Position numbers and translations under genes: made by a program. From Chitinophagaceae bacterium (GTDB taxonomy: Bacteria > Bacteroidota > Bacteroidia > Chitinophagales > Chitinophagaceae): a stretch of DNA of 64,000 nt. The DNA is taken from contig JADJTY010000014.1 of the NCBI GenBank assembly GCA_016710935.1, forward strand, positions 159,501-223,500, read 5' to 3'. Under the pieces are notes generated by a model, which was given only the letters and a program-made list of their open reading frames with translations, searched no databases and was not told the DNA's origin. Below are positions 58,976 through 64,000 of this stretch, piece by piece (positions within the stretch are counted from its first letter, which is position 1; each line of letters begins with the position of its first letter).

Positions 58976-60145
58976 TTACTTATCCACCCGCTTCGTCCCA
59001 CTATACAACTCATACTCAAATAACCTGCAATCGATCTTACTGGTATAAAATTCAATCCTGCGGCTAGGTTTTAAGCCGATCTTTTTAGCTAATTCTAAAT
59101 TACCGGTAAAAATATATCCAAAATAACCCTTGCATTTCTTCTTTAAAAAATCACCTATGCGGCCGTAGGTAATTTCCAGTTCAGCTTCTACACCCAGGCG
59201 GTCGCCATACTCGGGGTTAAAATAAATAACACCGTTTTCTCTTTCGGGGATGGTCGTTTCTTCAAAATCGCAAACAGCAAACTCAATAAACTCTTCCACA
59301 CCGGCAATGCCCGCATTTATTGTTGAAATGTTTACGGCATCTTCACTGATATCTGTAGCAATAATTTTTAATCCCGGTACATCAACAACCTGTTGCTCCA
59401 GTTTTTTAAATTCAACATCATACATTGCTTCTTTGTATCCAACCAGGTGCATGAATGCGTAATTAAAACGCAGCAGTCCGGGTTTGCGGTTGGTGGCCAG
59501 CAAAGCAGCTTCAATAGCTACAGTACCCGAACCGCACATGGGATTAATGAATACAGATTTCCGATCCCATTTAGATGCCAGCAGTGTAGCAGCAGCCAAT
59601 GACTCCAGCATGGGTGCCTTACCGGGTATTTTTCTGTATCCATGTTTGGATAAAGTTTCGCCTGAGGTATCTATAAAAATTTCGGCCAGAGATTCTTTCC
59701 AGTATAAATGAATAACGGTTTTATCCAGTTCAGGACCCGAGTTTGGACGTTCGCCTGTTTTATTTCTAAAGCGATCTACAATAGCATCTTTAACCTTCAC
59801 ATTGGCAAATAAAGAATTGTTGATGGTATCATTGCTCACATTGCTGCTGATGGAAAAATAACCATCCACAGTCAATACATCTTCCCACGGAAAATCGAGG
59901 AGTGTTTTGTACAAGCCATCAGCATTATCAGCTTTAAATTCCTGTAAGGAAAATAATACCTGGCTGGCGCATCGCAGATTCAAATTCAATTTGATACAAT
60001 CCTGCAAAGTGCCTTTTAGCTCTACACCTGTTTTAAATACTCTTTCAGGCTTAAAACCTAATGCTGCCACTTCTAATTGCAGCCACGGCGATAAACGGTT
60101 GCTACAGGTGATGATAATGCGGCTGGTAGTTTCAAAAATTTGCAT
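58976..60145 (-). CDS. THUMP-domain RNA methyltransferase (RlmL/Trm-like)
   Basis: A 389-residue class I methyltransferase: N-terminal ferredoxin-like and THUMP part (to about 160; VFKTGVELKGTLQDCIKLN), then LAAATLLASKWDRKSVFINP, SAM region NPMCGSGTVAIEAALLATNR, KIIATDISEDAVNISTIN and the catalytic VIYFNPEYGDRLG (NPxYG). This organisation is that of the N-terminal (m2G2445) half of E. coli RlmL and of COG0116 proteins. The target, 23S rRNA or tRNA, is inferred. Confidence 0.93.
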   Translation of the reverse strand: MQIFETTSRIIITCSNRLSPWLQLEVAALGFKPERVFKTGVELKGTLQDCIKLNLNLRCASQVLFSLQEFKADNADGLYKTLLDFPWEDVLTVDGYFSISSNVSNDTINNSLFANVKVKDAIVDRFRNKTGERPNSGPELDKTVIHLYWKESLAEIFIDTSGETLSKHGYRKIPGKAPMLESLAAATLLASKWDRKSVFINPMCGSGTVAIEAALLATNRKPGLLRFNYAFMHLVGYKEAMYDVEFKKLEQQVVDVPGLKIIATDISEDAVNISTINAGIAGVEEFIEFAVCDFEETTIPERENGVIYFNPEYGDRLGVEAELEITYGRIGDFLKKKCKGYFGYIFTGNLELAKKIGLKPSRRIEFYTSKIDCRLFEYELYSGTKRVDK

Positions 60146-60189
60146 ATTGCAAAAATAGTCATTTAGAACTTGCCTGTGTTATCAGTTAG

Positions 60190-60248
60190 TACGAAGCATC
60201 TTACACTTATTTATGTTTGAATGAGATGCTTCGTACCTCAGCATGACA
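60190..60248. repeat. GAACGAAGCATCT-family hairpin
   Basis: TACGAAGCATCT (60190-60201) and AGATGCTTCGTA (60224-60235) are perfect 12-base arms, followed by CCTCAGCATGACA. It ends 20 bases before the predicted -7 box of the next gene. Confidence 0.8.
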
Positions 60249-60267
60249 AAAATCCGTGTGCCTGCTT

Positions 60268-60275
60268 TATATTTG
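60268..60275 (+). promoter_or_regulatory. Predicted -7 box of the aminotransferase gene
   Basis: TATATTTG, a perfect TAnnTTTG, ending four bases before the ATG at 60280. If used, the transcript would have little or no leader. Confidence 0.45.
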
Positions 60276-60279
60276 CACC

Positions 60280-61473
60280 ATGCTAACAATCAGTAACCGC
60301 GGCTTACAAATGCCTGCATCCCCCATTCGCAAATTGGTTCCTTATGCAGAAGCTGCAAAAAAGAAAGGTACCAAAGTGTATCATCTAAACATCGGACAGC
60401 CCGATATTGAAACACCGCCCCAGTGCCTGGATGCTGTACGTAATTCCGATTTTAAAGTATTGGAATACAGTCACAGCGCCGGTAATGAAAGCTATCGTAA
60501 AAAATTAGTACAGTATTACAAAACAGTGGGTATTGATGTAACGCACGAACAGATCATCATTACAACAGGCGGCAGCGAAGCCATCATTTTTGGTTTTATG
60601 GCCTGCATGGATGCCGGAGATGAAGTAATTATTCCGGAACCTTTTTATGCAAACTACAATGGCTTTGCTGTAGAAGCAGGTGTTATTGTAAAGCCGATCA
60701 CCTCCTCCATAGAAACAGGTTTTGCGTTGCCACCCATTGAAGATTTTGAAAAATCGATCACATCAAAAACCAAAGCCATTGTTATCTGCAATCCCAATAA
60801 CCCAACCGGTTATTTATACAGCGCTGCCGAAATGGAAATCTTAAAACAACTTATTACCAAATACAACCTGTATTTATTTGCTGATGAAGCCTACCGGGAA
60901 TTTTGTTACGAAGGCACACATACAAGCGCCATGCATTTAACAGGCGTTGATGACCATGTGGTGTTGATGGATACCATCAGCAAGCGTTACAGCGCCTGTG
61001 GTGGCCGCATTGGCGCATTTGTTACCAAAAACAAAGCATTGCTTGATGCAACGATGAAACTTGCACAGGCAAGATTAAGTCCGCCATCCTTTGCACAGAT
61101 ATTAGGCGAAGCAGCTGTTGATCTACCAGCAGATTATTTTAACGGCACCAGGGCCGAATACAAATTACGCAGGGATACGATCGTAAACAGATTAAATGCA
61201 ATTCCGGGTGTATTTTGTCCCAACCCCGGCGGCGCCTTTTACGCCATGGCTAAATTACCCATTGATGATTCAGACAAATTTTGCCAATGGTTGCTGGAGT
61301 CTTTTAATTACAATAACGAAACGGTAATGCTTGCACCGGCAACCGGTTTTTACAGCACCCCTGGCCTTGGCAAACAGGAAGTACGCCTGGCTTATGTGAT
61401 CAATGTAAATGCCATTAACGCCGCCATGGATTGTTTGGAGAAAGCATTGGAAGAATATCCCGGCAGGGTTTGA
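60280..61473 (+). CDS. PLP-dependent aminotransferase, class I (AspC family)
   Basis: A 397-residue fold-type I aminotransferase: VYHLNIGQPDIETPPQCLDA, ITTGGSEAIIFGFMACMDAG, CNPNNPTGYLYS, FADEAYREFCYEG and the PLP-lysine TISKRYSACGGRIGAFV, with the C-terminal Arg region (EVRLAYVIN). Substrate (aspartate, alanine or aromatic) cannot be set. The ATG at 60280 is chosen over an in-frame GTG at 60256, which precedes the predicted promoter box. Confidence 0.93.
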   Translation: MLTISNRGLQMPASPIRKLVPYAEAAKKKGTKVYHLNIGQPDIETPPQCLDAVRNSDFKVLEYSHSAGNESYRKKLVQYYKTVGIDVTHEQIIITTGGSEAIIFGFMACMDAGDEVIIPEPFYANYNGFAVEAGVIVKPITSSIETGFALPPIEDFEKSITSKTKAIVICNPNNPTGYLYSAAEMEILKQLITKYNLYLFADEAYREFCYEGTHTSAMHLTGVDDHVVLMDTISKRYSACGGRIGAFVTKNKALLDATMKLAQARLSPPSFAQILGEAAVDLPADYFNGTRAEYKLRRDTIVNRLNAIPGVFCPNPGGAFYAMAKLPIDDSDKFCQWLLESFNYNNETVMLAPATGFYSTPGLGKQEVRLAYVINVNAINAAMDCLEKALEEYPGRV

Positions 61474-61554
61474 TGCTATTGTATGAATGAAGAAAAAGTT
61501 AAACCATCACAAAAATTTAAAGGCACTTTTTCATTCACATGATTAACTTAAAAG

Positions 61555-61884
61555 TTAAACTCTTTTTTTCTTTGGTTTTGAAGCAACAACTTTTGGCTGG
61601 GCTTCCATTACAATACTTATAGCCTGTGATTGATTTAGCAGGCTTATTTTTCGGTCTTTATAACCTTTAAACTGTATTTGCAGTGAATCGGAAGGTGAAG
61701 CCAAAATAACTACATTCCCGCTTTCGCTGGTAGTTACAACCTCACCGGTTGACATGATTTTTATGGAAGCACCGATGATCGGGCTCCCGTTTTTTGATTC
61801 TGATACCATAACAGCATAATAGGTTTGCGCATGGAGAATATAACCGCCCAGCACCAAACCAATCAATATCGCAAGTTTTTTCAT
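61555..61884 (-). CDS. Small exported carboxypeptidase-regulatory-like protein
   Basis: A 109-residue protein: signal peptide ending LHAQ (about residue 20), then an Ig-like carboxypeptidase-regulatory domain (VMVSESKNGSPIIGASIKIM, TSESGNVVILASPSDSLQIQ, FKGYKDRKISL) and a basic Lys-rich tail. The domain usually heads outer-membrane receptors, but here it stands alone. It starts immediately after the hydrolase stop on the same strand, so they probably form one unit. Confidence 0.8.
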   Translation of the reverse strand: MKKLAILIGLVLGGYILHAQTYYAVMVSESKNGSPIIGASIKIMSTGEVVTTSESGNVVILASPSDSLQIQFKGYKDRKISLLNQSQAISIVMEAQPKVVASKPKKKRV

Positions 61885-62847
61885 TTATCTTAAGTGAGCT
61901 TTTAAGAAGGCAACCGTTTTATTCATGGCATCATCCGTGTTGGTTGGATTAAACCCATGCCCGTCTAAAAGATATTCATGGTATTCATTGGGAACACCCA
62001 ATGTATTTAATCTTGATCTTAACTGCTGACTTTGATACAATGGCACTATCACATCAATGGTGCCGTGAAAAATAATGGTTGGTTTTGTTTGTGCTGTTGC
62101 TACTGAATACGGACTGTTTGAATCATATAAGGCAACATCCCAGGGTGCACCATTAAATTGAATTAAAAGATCGCTGATGGCCCTGCCCATAAAGATATTA
62201 TAAGTATTATACCAGCTCCAGTCGCTTAATTTGGCGGGACCATAAAAATCAGCCACTGCCCTTACATAACCATTTGTATTATGTGCATACGTGTATAGCA
62301 TGGCAAGGTGAGCACCTGCACTTGCACCCACAATAGTTAAGGTATCAGACACCACAAAACTGTTTTTATTATTGATCATCATGTTTACCGCCGCAGTAAT
62401 ATCAGCCATGATCTGTGTGTGATGAATATTATTAGGATTGCTGGCCAGCCGGTAATTGATATTGGCAATGGCAGCTTCGGGCCATTTTGCCCTGAGCAGA
62501 TTTTTATAATAATTCATTTCAGATTTATCACCGGCTTCCCATCCGCCACCATGTATAAGCACAATGACTTTTGTGCCTGTTGTACGGCCGGCCGGTAAAT
62601 AAATATCCATTTTTTGTTTGGGGTCAGGTCCAAATGCTGTATCCATGATTATTCTTTCGGCAAGCGGGCCCGTTCCTCCACCGCCACCGGTACCTCCTCC
62701 GCCGCCTGTTCCACCTCCACCGCCCGCTGTCTCTTTAATACAGGAACTGAATGTTGCAATAAAAATTAAAACTAAAGTAAGGGAACCGGCAAGGCTGTTG
62801 AATAAAGAAAATGCACGCCCTGTGTGTAAGCTTGTATTAGTTTTCAT
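61885..62847 (-). CDS. Secreted alpha/beta hydrolase (esterase) with Gly/Thr linker
   Basis: A 320-residue esterase of the BD-FAE/carboxylesterase type. After a signal/lipobox (FSSC) comes a Gly/Thr linker (GGGGTGGGGGTGGGGGTG, about residues 43-60). The catalytic domain then has the oxyanion motif VLIHGGGWEAGDKS, the nucleophile in VGASAGAHLAML, the Asp region FHGTIDVIVPL and the catalytic His in LLDGHGFNP. Likely lipid-anchored and acting outside the inner membrane on small esters. Confidence 0.9.
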   Translation of the reverse strand: MKTNTSLHTGRAFSLFNSLAGSLTLVLIFIATFSSCIKETAGGGGGTGGGGGTGGGGGTGPLAERIIMDTAFGPDPKQKMDIYLPAGRTTGTKVIVLIHGGGWEAGDKSEMNYYKNLLRAKWPEAAIANINYRLASNPNNIHHTQIMADITAAVNMMINNKNSFVVSDTLTIVGASAGAHLAMLYTYAHNTNGYVRAVADFYGPAKLSDWSWYNTYNIFMGRAISDLLIQFNGAPWDVALYDSNSPYSVATAQTKPTIIFHGTIDVIVPLYQSQQLRSRLNTLGVPNEYHEYLLDGHGFNPTNTDDAMNKTVAFLKAHLR

Positions 62848-63223
62848 ATTAATTTTTTGGTGACAAATAGCTTTTGGTTTGTAAACCTTTCATCAAGATA
62901 TAGGATTAAACTAAAATTAAAGTTATTTATTGTTAAGGAACTGTTCCACCACAGTACAGAGCGTTTTATTTTAACATGATTTTTTATATTTACTTACTTT
63001 TTTTTAAGTTATCCGGCACAGCCATTAATGTAAACGTTATGCATCATTGCTGTAAAGTTGCCAACAAATGCGTGAGATCAGAAAATTAAGTTACTAATCA
63101 TTGTTGATAAAAATATAGATAACGACTGGTGATATAATTACATTTTAATATTAGTTAGTTATTTTTACCACTGCTATTGCCTGCTATACAAATAAATTGA
63201 TAACCCATATTTGTATATTAATC
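62848..63223. other. AT-rich intergenic region before the ammonium transporter
   Basis: This 376-base divergent gap has no coding signal in either direction. It contains a small inverted repeat GGAAC-T-GTTCC (62937-62947) and long AT-rich runs. It must hold the promoters of both flanking genes, but I cannot identify a convincing TAnnTTTG box for either. Confidence 0.5.
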
Positions 63224-64000
63224 ATGACGAAAAAAAATGCAGCTGTTTCATTGCTTTTGCTGGTAACACTCATACTGGTATCGCTTCTTTTTCCATCCGG
63301 GCAACTGAATGTTGTTTCCGTAAATATTGCCCAAAACCTTGACAAGGCAGATACTGCCTGGATGCTTACAGCCACCGCACTTGTTTTGCTGATGACACCC
63401 GGCCTAGCCTTTTTTTATGGAGGCATGGTCAGTAAAAAAAATGTGATCAGCACCATGCTGCAAAGCTTTATTTGTATGGCGGTTATAACTGTACTTTGGG
63501 TGATTGTTGGATTCAGCCTTGCCTTTGGCGATTCGTGGGGCGGTATTATCGGCAACCCTGCTACTTTTTTTATGATGAAGGATATGGTAAACGGAACTCC
63601 CTGGCCCCTGGCTCCTACCATCCCGTTAATGCTGTTTGCTTTATACCAGTTAAAATTTGCCATCATTACTCCTGCATTAATAACAGGAGCATTTGCCGGG
63701 CGTATAAAATTTACTTCTTACCTTTTATTCATCTGCCTGTTCTGTATTTTTATTTATTGCCCTTTGGCACATGCAACCTGGCATCCTAACGGCATTTTAT
63801 TTAAATACGGTGTACTGGATTTTGCAGGTGGCACTGTGGTACATATGAGCGCAGGCTGGGCAGCTTTGGCAAGTGCCATTTACCTGAAAAGAAGTAATGA
63901 AAAAGAACATACACCCGCCAGGATAACCTATGTGCTGCTGGGTACCGGCCTTTTATGGTTTGGCTGGTTTGGTTTTAATGCGGGCTCAGCTTTTGCCGCA
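63224..64000 (+). CDS. amt: Ammonium transporter Amt (3' end outside window)
   Basis: The first 259 codons of an Amt/MEP/Rh channel. The first membrane segment (about 6-25) could be a cleaved signal. The family core begins with DTAWMLTATALVLLMTPGLA, FFYGGMVSKKNVISTMLQSF, with later FAIITPALITGAFAGRIKF, LAHATWHPNG and DFAGGTVVHMSAGWAALASA, which carries the pore His. It continues past base 64000. No P-II (glnK) gene is visible upstream. Confidence 0.96.
   Translation, partial: MTKKNAAVSLLLLVTLILVSLLFPSGQLNVVSVNIAQNLDKADTAWMLTATALVLLMTPGLAFFYGGMVSKKNVISTMLQSFICMAVITVLWVIVGFSLAFGDSWGGIIGNPATFFMMKDMVNGTPWPLAPTIPLMLFALYQLKFAIITPALITGAFAGRIKFTSYLLFICLFCIFIYCPLAHATWHPNGILFKYGVLDFAGGTVVHMSAGWAALASAIYLKRSNEKEHTPARITYVLLGTGLLWFGWFGFNAGSAFAA

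Noticed and set aside
1..64000. tRNA or rRNA genes
   Set aside because: I found no T-loop/acceptor-like pairing or conserved rRNA words in the non-coding gaps, though short tRNAs can be missed by eye.

Overview
The window reads as one contiguous piece of a Bacteroidota chromosome, most likely Chitinophagaceae or a close relative. The evidence is: a predicted promoter code of the TAnnTTTG type with no obvious Shine-Dalgarno sequences; many small lipoproteins with Bacteroidota-style lipoboxes; an outer-membrane protein with a carboxypeptidase-regulatory-like head; repeated extracellular SGGN/YATNSVG-type domains; and families (NamZ/DUF1343, DUF4878, ScpB with an acidic tail, three-gene transhydrogenase) typical of that phylum. 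Base composition is moderately AT-rich throughout. I see no tRNA, rRNA, CRISPR array, transposase or phage gene.

Layout. 1-2958: 5' part of secA (minus strand, cut by the window edge). 3.2-7.6 kb: two secreted or lipoprotein genes and a large outer-membrane beta-barrel protein. 7.7-9.4 kb: atpG (frameshifted) and scpB. 9.5-10.5 kb: a glycerophosphodiesterase lipoprotein. 10.5-17.3 kb: a kynurenine / 3-hydroxyanthranilate degradation cluster in two divergent arms (ACMS decarboxylase and 3-hydroxyanthranilate dioxygenase on minus; aminomuconic semialdehyde dehydrogenase, 2-aminomuconate deaminase, kynureninase, kynurenine monooxygenase and a PaiB-like flavoprotein on plus). 17.4-21.1 kb: pyrF, a phosphoesterase, a GDSL esterase, and a membrane protein/XRE-repressor pair with a palindromic operator in its promoter. 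21.6-23.8 kb: glutaryl-CoA dehydrogenase and 3-hydroxybutyryl-CoA dehydrogenase, which could continue tryptophan/lysine catabolism to acetoacetyl-CoA. 24-36 kb: small conserved proteins, ribD, prmC, exbBD, a band-7 protein, pepT and an FKBP. 36-43.7 kb: NamZ-like muramidase, fmt, LysM/RlpA-like protein, a NOL1/NOP2/Sun rRNA methyltransferase, an HD protein and a predicted beta-propeller surface protein. 43.9-50.6 kb: pntB-pntAB-pntAA transhydrogenase, folA, thyA (interrupted) and mnmA. 50.6-62.8 kb: lipoproteins, a trans-sulfuration enzyme, two unrelated isocitrate dehydrogenases side by side, a cation/proton antiporter, a NYN-domain protein, a THUMP methyltransferase, an aminotransferase and a secreted alpha/beta hydrolase. 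63.2 kb to end: 5' part of an ammonium transporter.

The most striking property is not a gene cluster but the repeats. Short GC-rich palindromes (about 20-35 nt) and heptanucleotide tandem arrays are scattered between genes and also lie inside conserved genes. They appear in frame in pyrF, hbd, ribD, fmt and rsmF. In thyA an apparent 32-nt element breaks the frame: removing exactly 32 nt restores a 264-codon gene of the standard ThyA length. Two further conserved genes (atpG and the aminomuconic semialdehyde dehydrogenase gene) carry a single extra base, which may be assembly error. Functions are assigned by recognising family motifs by eye; no database search was possible.
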